DNA of 64,000 bases from Bacteroidota bacterium (GTDB lineage: Bacteria; Bacteroidota; Bacteroidia; Cytophagales; Cyclobacteriaceae): the NCBI GenBank assembly GCA_018266395.1, contig JAFEAM010000038.1, positions 46,741-110,740 on the forward strand. Reading direction: 5' to 3'. Under the pieces are notes generated by a model. That model had not been told where the DNA came from. It saw only the letters and a list, made by a program, of their open reading frames with translations, and made no database searches. Below are positions 41,186 to 50,426 of the stretch, one piece after another. Every line of letters begins with the position of its first letter. Positions within the stretch are counted from its first letter, which is position 1. The translations under genes were made by a program, and so were the position numbers.

Positions 41186-42228
41186 TCGAGCGGTTTGGTT
41201 TAACCCCGGATTTCTCCATCTCGCGCATGATCAAAGGCGGATGGCAACTTTCGGAAGGGCACAGCACAGGACTGATGTCCGACCCGGTTGGAGACATGAC
41301 AGCTTTCGTAAGAGCCGGAATTACCACATTTGATTGCGCTGATATTTATACTGGTGTTGAGGAAGTTATAGGTAAATATTTAAGACATCACAAGAGCAGT
41401 GGTGGCCGCTTAAATGAGGTTCAGGTGCTCACTAAATTCGTTCCTGATTACGATGCTCTTGCAGGTCTCACAAAGGCGTACGTGGTGAAAGTGATTGACC
41501 GTTCGTTGCAGCGGTTGGGGCTGGATCGCCTGGACATGGTACAATTCAGTTGGTGGAGTTATGATATTGAAGGCTGGCTTGAGGCCGCACATTGGCTTGA
41601 TGAACTCCGTGAGGAGGGGAAGATCAGGTACGTTTCTGCGACGAATTTCAATACGAAATGCACAAGGGACATATTGTCATCCGGTGTTTCCTTGAAGACG
41701 CTTCAAATACAGTATTCCCTGCTGGACAATCGGCCTGAGAAGGAGTTGACCAAGTTGTGCCTGGAGCATGGTCCGAGGATGTTATGCTATGGTACAGTCG
41801 GCGGAGGATTTCTGAGTGAATACTGGCTGGGCAAGGCTGAACCGTCAGCTCCATTTGCAAACAGGTCATTAGTTAAGTACAAACTCATCGTCGATGACTT
41901 TGGCGGCTGGGATTTATTTCAGGAACTTCTTATTGTCTTGAAGGGTATCGCAGATAGGCACAATGTGGGAATTGCCAATGTGGCCATGCGTTATATTCTT
42001 GATCAACCTGCCGTGGCCGGCATTATTGTCGGCGCCAGAACAGCGACCCATCTTGACGAAAATCTCAAGACATTTTCATTTGCACTGGATCCATCCGATT
42101 TGAGTGCTATCCGGAATGTACTAAGCACGCGTAAGGGACCTGAAGGCGATGTCTTTGACCTCGAGCGCGTGAAGGAAGGCCCTCATGGAAGGATCATGCG
42201 GTATAATCTCAACCGTGTGGAATTGTAG
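41182..42228 (+). CDS. Aldo/keto reductase-family protein
   Basis: A 348-residue TIM-barrel aldo/keto reductase: FDCADIYTGVEEVIGKYL carries the Asp/Tyr of the catalytic tetrad and VLTKFVPD the Lys. In MVQFSWWSYD the usual HW of the fourth catalytic residue is SWW, so catalysis may differ. NADPH-binding IIVGARTATHLDENLK is near the end. Overlaps the preceding small gene by 4 bases and precedes an NSS transporter by 3 bases, forming a three-gene operon. Confidence 0.85.
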   Translation: MIERFGLTPDFSISRMIKGGWQLSEGHSTGLMSDPVGDMTAFVRAGITTFDCADIYTGVEEVIGKYLRHHKSSGGRLNEVQVLTKFVPDYDALAGLTKAYVVKVIDRSLQRLGLDRLDMVQFSWWSYDIEGWLEAAHWLDELREEGKIRYVSATNFNTKCTRDILSSGVSLKTLQIQYSLLDNRPEKELTKLCLEHGPRMLCYGTVGGGFLSEYWLGKAEPSAPFANRSLVKYKLIVDDFGGWDLFQELLIVLKGIADRHNVGIANVAMRYILDQPAVAGIIVGARTATHLDENLKTFSFALDPSDLSAIRNVLSTRKGPEGDVFDLERVKEGPHGRIMRYNLNRVEL

Positions 42229-42231
42229 CAC

Positions 42232-43593
42232 ATGGCTGAAACGACGTCCCCACAGTGGTCTTCACGGTACATGTTTCTGCTTGCTTCCATCGGAAGCACG
42301 GTGGGTCTTTCGAACATTTGGAAGTTCACCTACCTGGCGGGCGAAAATGGGGGCGGCGCGTTTGTACTCATCTATCTGCTTTCCCTGATGGTGATGGGGA
42401 TTCCCATATTGGCTGCTGAATTGATGATTGGCCGGCGCGGAAGGAAGAGTATGGTGGGTACCATGCATACCCTGGCGCAACTGGATGGTATCAGCAGGAA
42501 CTGGCAATACTTCGGATGGGCGGCGATGATTACAGTCTTCCTTGTGCTTAGTTTCTATTGCGTCATTGCCGGGATGACTATGGATTACACTATTTCCACT
42601 TTGATGGGAAATCTGAAAGGTCTGGATGCTTCTACTGCTGTGCTTTACTACAACAACCTCCTATCCAATCCATGGCGCCTGATGTTAACCCAATTCATTT
42701 TTGTTGGGCTGAACATCTGGGTGGTGGCGAAAGGCGTTCAGGCGGGCCTCGAGCGTTCGCTGGGATGGATGACGCCGGCGTTGTTCATTATACTGGTAAT
42801 GCTGGTGATCTATTCCGCTCTCACTTCAGAGTTTACCGCTGGTCTTGATTTTCTGTTCAGGCCTGATTTCTCACGGATCACAGGAAAGGTGGTATTGGCT
42901 GCATTTGGTCAGTCGTTCTTTTCTCTTGGGATTGGCGTCGGAGTCATGCTCACCTATGGTGCCTACATGTCAAGGGAGACCTCGATACTTTCTTCAGCAG
43001 CCATCATCTCATTTTCTGACGGCTTTGCTTCTATCCTGGCCGGGCTAGCCATTTTCCCGATCGTATTTCAATATGGCCTTTCACCCACAGAAGGTCCGGG
43101 CTTGCTGTTTATGACACTTCCCATTGCCTTTGATCAAATTCCCGGGGGAATCATCGTTGGCGCTTCTTTCTTCTTGCTCCTTTTTTTCGCTGCCTTCACT
43201 TCCTCTATATCGTTGCTGGAATCCATCGTAGCTCACCTGGCGGAGAGTACACGGCTGGGAAGGGGCAAGGCAACAGCGTTGACTGGATTGTTGTTGTGGT
43301 TAACCGGACTGCTTACCGTATTTTCTTTCAACTGGTGGAGTAATTTTTATCCGCTTGAACTAGTGAGGCCATTGCAAGGCAAGACCATCTTTGGAATCAT
43401 TGATTACTTTGCCTCAAACTTCATGATGCCCATTGGTGGAATTCTGATGGCAATCATTGCTGGTTGGATGTTGCAGCCAGGCTCTGCGAAGGAAGAACTG
43501 GATGTACCGGATCTTCATTTCAGCGTGTGGAGATTCCTTATCCGCTTTGTCGCACCCTTATCCGTTTTGTTCATCCTGCTTGCAGGAATCTGA
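42232..43593 (+). CDS. Neurotransmitter:sodium symporter (NSS)-family transporter
   Basis: A 453-residue protein with about eleven or twelve helices of the LeuT fold. Helix 1 GSTVGLSNIWKFTYLAGENGGGAF is the family signature (Na+ and substrate site); helix 6 GQSFFSLGIGVGVMLTYGAYM is the second. It imports an amino acid or related amine driven by sodium. Third gene of the operon that begins at 40838, hinting that the reductase acts on what it imports. Confidence 0.94.
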   Translation: MAETTSPQWSSRYMFLLASIGSTVGLSNIWKFTYLAGENGGGAFVLIYLLSLMVMGIPILAAELMIGRRGRKSMVGTMHTLAQLDGISRNWQYFGWAAMITVFLVLSFYCVIAGMTMDYTISTLMGNLKGLDASTAVLYYNNLLSNPWRLMLTQFIFVGLNIWVVAKGVQAGLERSLGWMTPALFIILVMLVIYSALTSEFTAGLDFLFRPDFSRITGKVVLAAFGQSFFSLGIGVGVMLTYGAYMSRETSILSSAAIISFSDGFASILAGLAIFPIVFQYGLSPTEGPGLLFMTLPIAFDQIPGGIIVGASFFLLLFFAAFTSSISLLESIVAHLAESTRLGRGKATALTGLLLWLTGLLTVFSFNWWSNFYPLELVRPLQGKTIFGIIDYFASNFMMPIGGILMAIIAGWMLQPGSAKEELDVPDLHFSVWRFLIRFVAPLSVLFILLAGI

Positions 43594-43601
43594 TAGGGCA
43601 G

Positions 43602-44051
43602 CTATCTGCCGTTGAACTTCATTGACTCCTCGATTTCTTCCTCAAATTTGGTATCAAAGTCCACATGGGTGATTTCCCATCCGGAATTGGTTTTGTAGAG
43701 TTCAATGATGAAACGCAACGGGTCACGTTCATAGTAAACAAAGAATGTTACAAATCTCAATCGCGATCCTACCCGGCTGCTCCGAATCTCCTCATAGCCG
43801 ATGTAGTCACCCATGGTGCTCACCAGTTTGGTCAACCTCATGCTGATGTTCAATGTTTCGTCTCCGGAAGCGTTGTTGATCCATTTGTTGGTACTGAACG
43901 CATATTTCAACGCGATTTCAGGGCCGCGCTGTTTGTAGTAAGTGAAGAAATTATCAATCAGTTCCTGCCCGTCGCTTTTGTCCTGAACGGGGGACTGTGC
44001 CATCAACATCCCGCCGGTGAGCAGGAGGGTACCGATCAATAGGGCTTTCAT
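43602..44051 (-). CDS. Small exported protein of unknown function
   Basis: A 149-residue protein. The start at 44051 opens a signal peptide (MKALLIGTLLLTGGMLMAQS). Mature region: LIDNFFTYYKQRGPEIALKYAFSTNKWI, then beta strands RLRFVTFFVYYERDPLRFIIELYKT and a DFDTKFEEEIEES tail. The alpha+beta pattern is like NTF2/cystatin folds. Convergent with the NSS gene (8-base gap). No family is recognised. Confidence 0.65.
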   Translation of the reverse strand: MKALLIGTLLLTGGMLMAQSPVQDKSDGQELIDNFFTYYKQRGPEIALKYAFSTNKWINNASGDETLNISMRLTKLVSTMGDYIGYEEIRSSRVGSRLRFVTFFVYYERDPLRFIIELYKTNSGWEITHVDFDTKFEEEIEESMKFNGR

Positions 44052-44164
44052 ATGGATTTTGGTTGGGTAATTCTGGATACCAAAATACACCCAAAAATAA
44101 TGGCACAGGTCGATTTCGCCGTTGGACGAACGCCCTGTGCCTTGAATGGTAGCCGGATGCCTTG

Positions 44165-44644
44165 TCAGGCAGTTACCGTCATGGCCTGCACTTCGATAAC
44201 AGGCTCCATGATTACTTTGGATTTGACCGAATTCGAGATAAGGCAGTTGGCTTCTGACTTCTGCAGTATTCTGATCGCTTTCTCCCTGTCTTTCTCATCC
44301 CTGATCACAACCCGCGGACGCAGCAGTATTTCTGTCATCAGAAACTTGCCATCCACTTGTTCGAGTTTGCCATCCGATGAACATTGGAAGTTGACAAAGT
44401 CCAGTTTGGAATTCTCTGCCACTGCCAGAAATGTCGTCATGAGGCAGCTGCTGACCGAAGCGGTGAACAGGTGCTCGGGCGACCAGATGCCCGGGATACC
44501 TTTCGGAAACTCGGGCGGTGTAGCCACCTGGATGCATCCCTCATTTTCTGCTTGGGTGTGAGCCTCTTTCAACTCGGGGGAGCACATCATGCCCAGCCGG
44601 TCATGGCTCCACGAGATGTCGACGTGATATAAGTGCGGTTCCAT
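44165..44644 (-). CDS. OsmC-family peroxiredoxin-like protein
   Basis: A 159-residue OsmC/Ohr-family thiol peroxidase. The two catalytic cysteines are Cys67 (TASVSSCLMTTF) and Cys134 (SEANCLISNSVKS), and the family phrase GIWSPEHLF precedes the first. It detoxifies organic peroxides or hydroperoxides in the cytoplasm. It starts 2 bases after the rhodanese stop and is the last gene of the Crp-linked redox operon. Confidence 0.93.
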   Translation of the reverse strand: MEPHLYHVDISWSHDRLGMMCSPELKEAHTQAENEGCIQVATPPEFPKGIPGIWSPEHLFTASVSSCLMTTFLAVAENSKLDFVNFQCSSDGKLEQVDGKFLMTEILLRPRVVIRDEKDREKAIRILQKSEANCLISNSVKSKVIMEPVIEVQAMTVTA

Positions 44645-44646
44645 AG

Positions 44647-44964
44647 TTACTTGATTTTATATTGAAGGCCTGCCCAGCCTCCGCCGTTGTGCACGTTCTT
44701 GTAGCCGTTGGATTGAAGTATCCTCTTGGCAGAACCGCTGCGCATGCCGGAGGCGCAACAGGTGATAATGGTTTTGTCTTTATGTGGAATCCGGTGCAGG
44801 TTCGCGTTAAGCTGATCAACGGGAATATTGACTGCGCCTTTGATATGCCCTCCTGCAAATTCCCCTTTGGAGCGCACATCGAGGATGATCGCTCCTTGTT
44901 TTACGAGTGAGGGATAATCAACAGAGGGTCCAAGCCCTAACATTTCTTTAAGTGAATCAAACAT
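44647..44964 (-). CDS. Single-domain rhodanese
   Basis: A 105-residue rhodanese domain: LDVRSKGEFAGGHIKGAVNIP and the active-site loop with Cys70 (CASGMRSG, C-x4-R). ATG at 44964 is preferred because the domain starts there; the frame is open much further with no homology. Cytoplasmic sulfur-transfer enzyme for persulfide handling. It sits between a DUF6132 protein and OsmC in the same operon. Confidence 0.93.
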   Translation of the reverse strand: MFDSLKEMLGLGPSVDYPSLVKQGAIILDVRSKGEFAGGHIKGAVNIPVDQLNANLHRIPHKDKTIITCCASGMRSGSAKRILQSNGYKNVHNGGGWAGLQYKIK

Positions 44965-44978
44965 TTGTTTTATGGTTA

Positions 44979-45167
44979 TTATTTCTTTTTGAACATGCTC
45001 CCCAGCAGGCCGCCCATGAAGGCGCCATATGCTGTAGAGTTGAGTGGATGGGATGTAATGGGGCAGGTGCCGGTCAGGCAACCCACATGTTTCCAATAAA
45101 GATATCCGCCCACAGCGCCCAACAGGACGCCTGCCACCAGTAATCCGTTACGCTTTACCAGCTGCAT
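44979..45167 (-). CDS. DUF6132-type small membrane protein
   Basis: About 62 residues from ATG 45167 (an ATG at 45182 is also possible). One helix LLVAGVLLGAVGGYLYWKHV is followed by GCLTGTCPITSHPLNSTAYG and a second Gly-rich helix ending FKKK. The GCLTGTCPI pair of cysteines in a membrane-adjacent loop is the family hallmark; the function is unknown, but association with rhodanese and YgaP-like proteins suggests sulfur transport. Overlaps the upstream gene by 20 bases. Confidence 0.75.
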   Translation of the reverse strand: MQLVKRNGLLVAGVLLGAVGGYLYWKHVGCLTGTCPITSHPLNSTAYGAFMGGLLGSMFKKK

Positions 45168-45372
45168 CTTCCTTCTTTCCATTTGAGCTGATACCCAATG
45201 CATAATATATCGGGCAGAAGCTGACAAAACTGGTGAGGGCAAAGACAGCGCCCAACACGATCAATACCAGTCCCAGTGTTCCGGAAGTAATTCCGGTAAA
45301 GTAAAGGACAACGAAAAGGACCGCAAGCACCAGACGGATGACGCGGTCAGCAGATCCAAGGTTCTTTTTCAT
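45148..45372 (-). CDS. DUF2892 (YgaP-type) membrane protein
   Basis: About 74 residues from ATG 45372 (frame open to 45390). DUF2892 signature: MKKNLGSADRVIRLVLAVLF, two helices and SFCPIYYALGIS with the conserved Cys. The family is the membrane part of YgaP-like rhodanese proteins and likely lies in the inner membrane as a small pore or anchor for sulfur relay. First structural gene of the operon downstream of the Crp/Fnr regulator. Confidence 0.85.
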   Translation of the reverse strand: MKKNLGSADRVIRLVLAVLFVVLYFTGITSGTLGLVLIVLGAVFALTSFVSFCPIYYALGISSNGKKEDAAGKA

Positions 45373-45415
45373 GGTGTCTAATTTCGACAAACCTACACCA
45401 TGCTCCTGTTACGGA

Positions 45416-45433
45416 AAGTGACTAATGTCACTT
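45416..45433. promoter_or_regulatory. Candidate Crp/Fnr-type operator
   Basis: AAGTGAC-TAAT-GTCACTT is a perfect 7-base inverted repeat with a 4-base spacer. It overlaps the stop codon of the regulator gene and lies 44 bases upstream of the DUF2892 start, in the position of a promoter operator. The arm TGAC is close to Crp/Fnr half-sites. Confidence 0.55.
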
Positions 45434-46036
45434 AAGGGTAATTTTGTTGCGGGAAAGTTGGAGAAGGCCGTTTTGCTCCATGGTCTTGACGATCCTGGAT
45501 ATCACCTCCCGTGTGCTGCCCACTTCCTGGGCCAGCTGCTGGTGGGTAATTTTGATCTCTTTCGACTTCAGGACATCAGATTTCTGCCTGAGTAACTGCA
45601 GAATCCGCTCGTCAAGCCGTTTGAAGACGATGCCATTCACAACTTCCAGAAGCTCTTCAAAACGCTTGTGGTAAAGCTTGAAGATGTAGTCCGTCCATTC
45701 CGGGAATTCCTTCAGCCAGGCGCTGGTCTTGTCCACCGGGATAAAGAGGACCTCTGCATCCTCTTCCACGATTGCCCTTACCTTACTGGTCTCCTGGTGC
45801 AGGCCGCCCAGGAATGACATGATACAACTCTCGCCGGGCTGGATATAGTACAACAGGATTTCGCGTCCGTCTTCATCCATGCGCATTACCCGCAGGCTGC
45901 CTTTCAATACGATCGGTATGGCCTGGATATAGCTGGCTTCACTTAGAATGACGGAGCCGGCAGGGAAGGACTTTACCTGTCCGAACCTGCTCATCTCATG
46001 CTCCAGCCTTTCAGTAAATTGATTTTTTTCAGCCAT
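45428..46036 (-). CDS. Crp/Fnr-family transcription regulator
   Basis: A 202-residue regulator with an N-terminal cyclic-nucleotide-like beta roll (GSVILSEASYIQAIPIVLKGSLRVMRMDEDGREILLYYIQPGESC) and a C-terminal winged helix (LAQEVGSTREVISRIVKTMEQNGLL). Only scattered cysteines, so no Fnr iron-sulfur cluster is evident. ATG at 46036 follows the end of the unrelated upstream stretch. It precedes a membrane/rhodanese/OsmC operon in the same orientation and probably controls it through the adjacent palindrome. Confidence 0.9.
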   Translation of the reverse strand: MAEKNQFTERLEHEMSRFGQVKSFPAGSVILSEASYIQAIPIVLKGSLRVMRMDEDGREILLYYIQPGESCIMSFLGGLHQETSKVRAIVEEDAEVLFIPVDKTSAWLKEFPEWTDYIFKLYHKRFEELLEVVNGIVFKRLDERILQLLRQKSDVLKSKEIKITHQQLAQEVGSTREVISRIVKTMEQNGLLQLSRNKITLK

Positions 46037-46083
46037 AAGGATATTTAGCGGGTTGAAGCTAATGCTAATTCCTGACATGCGGC

Positions 46084-47475
46084 TCATTCAGCCCTTTGTT
46101 TCAGCGTCAGCACTCTCGAGGGGCTAAGAATAAACGGCGGAAGATAGGCTGGTATGTTCGAGAAGGGAAGGACTTCCGGTTTCAACGCAATGCCGATGTA
46201 ATCTCTCATGAACTTTCTTCTTGCTTCAATACGCCTCCATGCATGAGGGTATTTACGGGCAATTTCAGAACGCAGATGATCATCGGCAAGAGCGATGCCA
46301 TCTTCAATATTAATGGTATGATAGGAACTTCCAGTAGCCGGAATGACATCCACTTGAAGGGCCATTCCTGATTTCAGCCTGATGGAAGAACCTTCATACA
46401 CAGGTGAGCTTACCCATTCGTCGATGTGGATGTAATGTCCGGGATTCAGACCCAGGCCAAAGAACGGATCACCAATCTCCTGGTGGATGACATCATAGAG
46501 GTCACCGCCGGTCACATCCAGTCCAACTGTTTTGTACCACCGTGCGATAGCCCTGAAGTAGGGAATGGCAAGTTTGTCAAGGTAATCAGACACGCCATGT
46601 GGGAGTTGCTTTTCATTCTCAACGAACCAGCCGGCGCGAGCATTCAGTGCGCCCCAATATCCGAGGGCCATGGTGAAGGGTTCACCAACCGACAGCTGAT
46701 GATCGGAAGGACTGGGCAAACCATAGGCGGCTCTTGCGCCACTGCTTAGCATGGGATGCGCACTAAGCGGAAAGCCATTCAGATTCATCAGGGTGCAGGC
46801 CTCCAACTCCGTCATTCCGGGTCGTATGCCAAACAATACTTTCCTGAGTCCTTCTGAGGTAAAGGAGGAGGCAAACTCGAAGAGTGCCAGCTGATCCGCC
46901 TCATTGATGATACGTAGTCCATGCTCCGGATGCATGAAAAGATCCGATGCATTCACAACAGTACCAGCAGTACTCCTGGCTGCATCCGCGAGATAAGAAG
47001 GGACTTCGAACTGGGTATCCGGCAAATCAAATTCTTCTTTGGAAAAGTATTTCCAGCCGGCAAGTCCCGCAGCAGTGGAACGGCTAATCCCTTCTTCCTC
47101 CAGGAGAACGTCAAGCCGTTTGCTTCTGCTTCGGTCCTGTCCTAATAAACTCAGCGATTGGTAAAGAACACGACGGATGGGAACGTTCACAAGGGAAGCA
47201 TAGCCCCATCCTTCATTGCCAACAAGCAATATCGGATCACCTTCCTTGTGAACAATGAGGATGCTTTCTTCAAACCTCGGATCATATCCAGTCAGGTAAG
47301 TTGTATTGGCATTATGCTCCCTGTCACCATAAATGATCAGCACGTCCAGTTTCCTGTCTCTCATCCGATTCCTTAGTGCATTGAGTCTCGAAGAGTATAC
47401 CGAGGCGGGTATGACCGGCATCTTTTCGGGCAAACCAAAATCGGGAAGGGTCACTTCCTTGAATTCTATGTTCAT
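46084..47475 (-). CDS. M24-family metallopeptidase (Xaa-Pro type)
   Basis: A 463-residue protein of the creatinase/aminopeptidase P fold. N-terminal creatinase-like domain (RLNALRNRMRDRKLDVLIIYGDREHNANTTYLTGYDPRFEE) and a C-terminal pita-bread domain (LFGIRPGMTELEACTLMN; GLNPGHYIHIDEWVSS; GMALQVDVIPATG). The five canonical metal ligands cannot all be identified: the His of PGHYIHIDE is present but Asp/Glu positions are unclear, so activity is uncertain. ATG at 47475 is chosen; the frame is open to 47535. Confidence 0.8.
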   Translation of the reverse strand: MNIEFKEVTLPDFGLPEKMPVIPASVYSSRLNALRNRMRDRKLDVLIIYGDREHNANTTYLTGYDPRFEESILIVHKEGDPILLVGNEGWGYASLVNVPIRRVLYQSLSLLGQDRSRSKRLDVLLEEEGISRSTAAGLAGWKYFSKEEFDLPDTQFEVPSYLADAARSTAGTVVNASDLFMHPEHGLRIINEADQLALFEFASSFTSEGLRKVLFGIRPGMTELEACTLMNLNGFPLSAHPMLSSGARAAYGLPSPSDHQLSVGEPFTMALGYWGALNARAGWFVENEKQLPHGVSDYLDKLAIPYFRAIARWYKTVGLDVTGGDLYDVIHQEIGDPFFGLGLNPGHYIHIDEWVSSPVYEGSSIRLKSGMALQVDVIPATGSSYHTINIEDGIALADDHLRSEIARKYPHAWRRIEARRKFMRDYIGIALKPEVLPFSNIPAYLPPFILSPSRVLTLKQRAE

Positions 47476-47485
47476 AAGGGGTTGT

Positions 47486-48967
47486 TCAGCGTTCCGGTTT
47501 GAAAGAAGGGTCCCGGTCGGGTCGTTTATCTGCATTGGCAGCCTTCCATCCTGTTCTGTAGATCCATTCCGTCATTTTCTTCAACTTCTCATAGTTGATG
47601 TGGGCAGCATCGTCAATCACGGTATGGTAGTCCGGATGAAGGAGGGTGGTGTACATCAGGGCAGGTATTCCCAGCCGGGCATATGGCACATGATCGCTTC
47701 GGAAATACCAGAACTCCTTATGGGCAGGATTATCCCAAAGCGTGTCCAGTTTGAAACGAGGTCCTTCCTGATTGGCCTCAATGGCCATGCGGGTAAGATC
47801 AAGAGAGTTTCGATGCGGCGGCTGGGTTCCCAGAACGGCTGCGCTGTCCGGGTGGTTACGTCCAATCATGTCACCGTTGAGCACTGCCACGACATTGTCG
47901 AGGGAGATTGTGGGATGCGCGGCATACCATCTTGAGCCAAGCAGTCCGCGCTCTTCTGCCCCATGAGAAATAAACAACGCTGATCTTCTTGCCGGATTCC
48001 TTTTGAAGGCGCGGGCGATGGCCAGCATGGAGACTCCGACGCTGCCATTGTCATCTGCACCGTTATAGATGGAATCCTGTCCCACCGCATTTCGTATACC
48101 ATGCGCATCATGGTGGCTGCTGAAGAGTACATATTCTTTGCGAAGGGAGGGATCCGTTCCATCCAGTTTGCCGATCACGTTTGCCGAAGGGTATTCAAAT
48201 CGCTCAATAATTACCTGGGCAGTAATGCTTGCACCAGGGGCCTGGAGCAATTGGCGTGAACCCGCGTGAACCCAAAACACCGGCACCGTGGTCGTTACCT
48301 TTGCGTTGGGCATGCCCTGGAGGGCAAACAATCCCTGCTTGAGATTTTCCACCGCCTCAACCCAGCTTCTCTCGCCCATTTCATCAGCTATGAAGATGAT
48401 GGCCGCAGCACCTTTGGTTGCCAGGGCATCACCGTACTTCAGCATCATGGAACGCCAATAACGCCAGTACGGAAGTGAGACCTTTGTATCAATGCCGTCA
48501 GGTGAGGCCTCCATCACTACCGCTTTACCCTTCACATCCAATTCTTGCACCGACATCTTGTTGGCAGGGCCCGCGTACAATAGAGGTACAGAGATCAGAC
48601 CAGGCGCCATTTGTGCGATGGCATAATCTTTCCAAAGCTTTAACTCTTGCTGTCCTACTTTCAAATAACTCGAACTGGCCGGTCGGTTTCTCCAGAGGGA
48701 GAAGAACTGAAAGTAAGTTCCATTGTCCCCGGCAGGCAGAAGTCCGATCTCTCTGAACTTGTCGGCCTGCCACACTGCGGCGTTCAGTTCGTCCAATGTG
48801 CCTGCGCCTCTTCCCCTGAACCGGTCGCCAGTCATATCCTCCATGTCCTTTCGCAGATCCTCAATCCTGATGGATTGTAATGCAGGAGGAGGGGAGGTCT
48901 TAGGTTGTGCCTGCAAACACATGGCAAAGGACAGAAGACCCGTTGTGATATAAAATCCCTTAAGCAT
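47486..48967 (-). CDS. Exported M28-family peptidase
   Basis: A 493-residue exported peptidase (signal MLKGFYITTGLLSFAMCLQAQ). M28 metal-site motifs are SSHHDAHGIRNAVGQDSIYNGADDNGS (His and Asp ligands), SHGAEERGLLGSRWY (Glu pair) and the C-terminal PDYHTVIDDAAHI (His). Only 10 bases separate it from the M24 gene, so the two peptidases form an operon, suggesting scavenging of peptides from the environment. Confidence 0.92.
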   Translation of the reverse strand: MLKGFYITTGLLSFAMCLQAQPKTSPPPALQSIRIEDLRKDMEDMTGDRFRGRGAGTLDELNAAVWQADKFREIGLLPAGDNGTYFQFFSLWRNRPASSSYLKVGQQELKLWKDYAIAQMAPGLISVPLLYAGPANKMSVQELDVKGKAVVMEASPDGIDTKVSLPYWRYWRSMMLKYGDALATKGAAAIIFIADEMGERSWVEAVENLKQGLFALQGMPNAKVTTTVPVFWVHAGSRQLLQAPGASITAQVIIERFEYPSANVIGKLDGTDPSLRKEYVLFSSHHDAHGIRNAVGQDSIYNGADDNGSVGVSMLAIARAFKRNPARRSALFISHGAEERGLLGSRWYAAHPTISLDNVVAVLNGDMIGRNHPDSAAVLGTQPPHRNSLDLTRMAIEANQEGPRFKLDTLWDNPAHKEFWYFRSDHVPYARLGIPALMYTTLLHPDYHTVIDDAAHINYEKLKKMTEWIYRTGWKAANADKRPDRDPSFKPER

Positions 48968-48972
48968 GCTTA

Positions 48973-49230
48973 TTAATTCTTATACATCAAAATACCCAGG
49001 ACCACAAAAGCCAGGACGAATCCTATGACCAGCAGTCCAAGGGCGATCTTATTCCAGATATTTTCCTTATTGAGGATTCGTCCCTGGTTCCATAGATACA
49101 TGCCGAGCAAGCCAATCGGAAATGAAATTACAAGGTTGGCAAAATAGACCCATAAAGAGCTTGTGAGGATAAACCAAATGCCACAGATGATGGCGGCGCC
49201 GTTATAAAAGGTGTAGGATCGTGGTGACAC
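48973..49230 (-). CDS. Small membrane protein, function unknown
   Basis: An 85-residue protein with two to three hydrophobic helices (NGAAIICGIWFILTSSLWVYF; ANLVISFPIGLLGMYLW; KIALGLLVIGFVLAFVVLGILM). No family is recognised. It ends 5 bases before the M28 gene and may be co-transcribed with it. Confidence 0.6.
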   Translation of the reverse strand: MSPRSYTFYNGAAIICGIWFILTSSLWVYFANLVISFPIGLLGMYLWNQGRILNKENIWNKIALGLLVIGFVLAFVVLGILMYKN

Positions 49231-49424
49231 GTGATAAAGATAACTATTATCAATTGGTGATTGGCTGATTGGGTGTTGGTGTGATTGTTTCCCGCAACCT
49301 GTGGTTATACAGCTATTGACGGAGGATCGGATGTCCCGTGAAATTCAAAGTGTTGGATGGGCATAGGACAGTTTGTGAGGACGCCATCCTTTTTCTGCCT
49401 GAGAGTGCAATCGTCAAAATTCCT

Positions 49425-49432
49425 TAATTTTG
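49425..49432 (+). promoter_or_regulatory. Possible -7 box for accA
   Basis: TAATTTTG matches TAnnTTTG and lies 22 bases upstream of the accA ATG. A -33 TTG at the proper distance is not apparent, so the call is tentative. Confidence 0.35.
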
Positions 49433-49454
49433 ATCCCTATTATCCATTTTTAGA

Positions 49455-50405
49455 ATGAATCTTCTGGATTTCGAGAAGCCGATAGCAGAGCTGGAGAATA
49501 AGTTGCAGGACATGAAGCAATTGGCCGACGACAGCGATGCATCAGTAACCCAGGCCATCCTGGCACTGGAGAAAAAAATAGTCGACTTGAAGAAAGAAAC
49601 ATTTGAAAACCTCACCGGTTGGCAGAGGGTTCAGCTGTCACGACATCCGGATCGTCCTTACACACTGGATTACATTTACGAAATCACGACAGACTTCATC
49701 GAGTTGCACGGGGACCGCGGGGTGTCAGATGACAAGGCCATGGTTGGCGGTCTGGGCACCATTGAAGGAAAAACATTCATGCTGATCGGTCAGCAGAAAG
49801 GCCGCAACACCAAGCAGCGCCAGATGCGCAACTTCGGCATGGCCAATCCCGAGGGCTACCGCAAGGCGCTTCGCCTGATGAAGATCGCTGAGAAGTTCAA
49901 CAAGCCGATTGTGACTTTCATCGATACGCCTGGCGCTTTTCCGGGTCTCGAGGCCGAGGAGCGTGGGCAAGGGGAGGCAATTGCAAGAAACCTCAAGGAA
50001 ATGTTCAAGTTGACGGTGCCAGTCATCTGCATTATCATCGGAGAAGGAGCTTCGGGCGGTGCGCTTGGCATTGCCATCGGCGACAGGGTCTTTATGCTGG
50101 AAAATACCTGGTACTCAGTGATTTCCCCGGAGTCCTGCTCTTCTATTCTATGGAGGAGTTGGGACTACAAAGAACAGGCAGCAGAAGTACTCAGACTGAC
50201 AGCAAAGGACATGAAGGACCTCAAACTTATTGACGGCATCATCAAAGAGCCGCTCGGCGGAGCGCACACGGATATCAAGTGGATGGCAAATGAAGTGAAG
50301 CGTGTGATCCTCGAGACCACGGCGGAAGTTGGCAAGCTTTCAGTTCCTGACATGATCAGCCAGCGTATCGAGAAGTTCTGCAGCATGGGAGTCGTAAAAG
50401 AATAG
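49455..50405 (+). CDS. accA: Acetyl-CoA carboxylase carboxyltransferase subunit alpha
   Basis: A 316-residue protein of full AccA length, with an N-terminal helical hairpin ([20 protein letters not shown]) and the carboxyltransferase core [73 protein letters not shown]. It transfers carboxyl from biotin to acetyl-CoA, the first step of fatty-acid synthesis, together with AccD (encoded elsewhere; no zinc-finger subunit is seen here). It begins a plus-strand series of genes to 55 kb. Confidence 0.97.
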   Translation: MNLLDFEKPIAELENKLQDMKQLADDSDASVTQAILALEKKIVDLKKETFENLTGWQRVQLSRHPDRPYTLDYIYEITTDFIELHGDRGVSDDKAMVGGLGTIEGKTFMLIGQQKGRNTKQRQMRNFGMANPEGYRKALRLMKIAEKFNKPIVTFIDTPGAFPGLEAEERGQGEAIARNLKEMFKLTVPVICIIIGEGASGGALGIAIGDRVFMLENTWYSVISPESCSSILWRSWDYKEQAAEVLRLTAKDMKDLKLIDGIIKEPLGGAHTDIKWMANEVKRVILETTAEVGKLSVPDMISQRIEKFCSMGVVKE

Positions 50406-50426
50406 TTCCCCTGCAGACTCGCCGAT

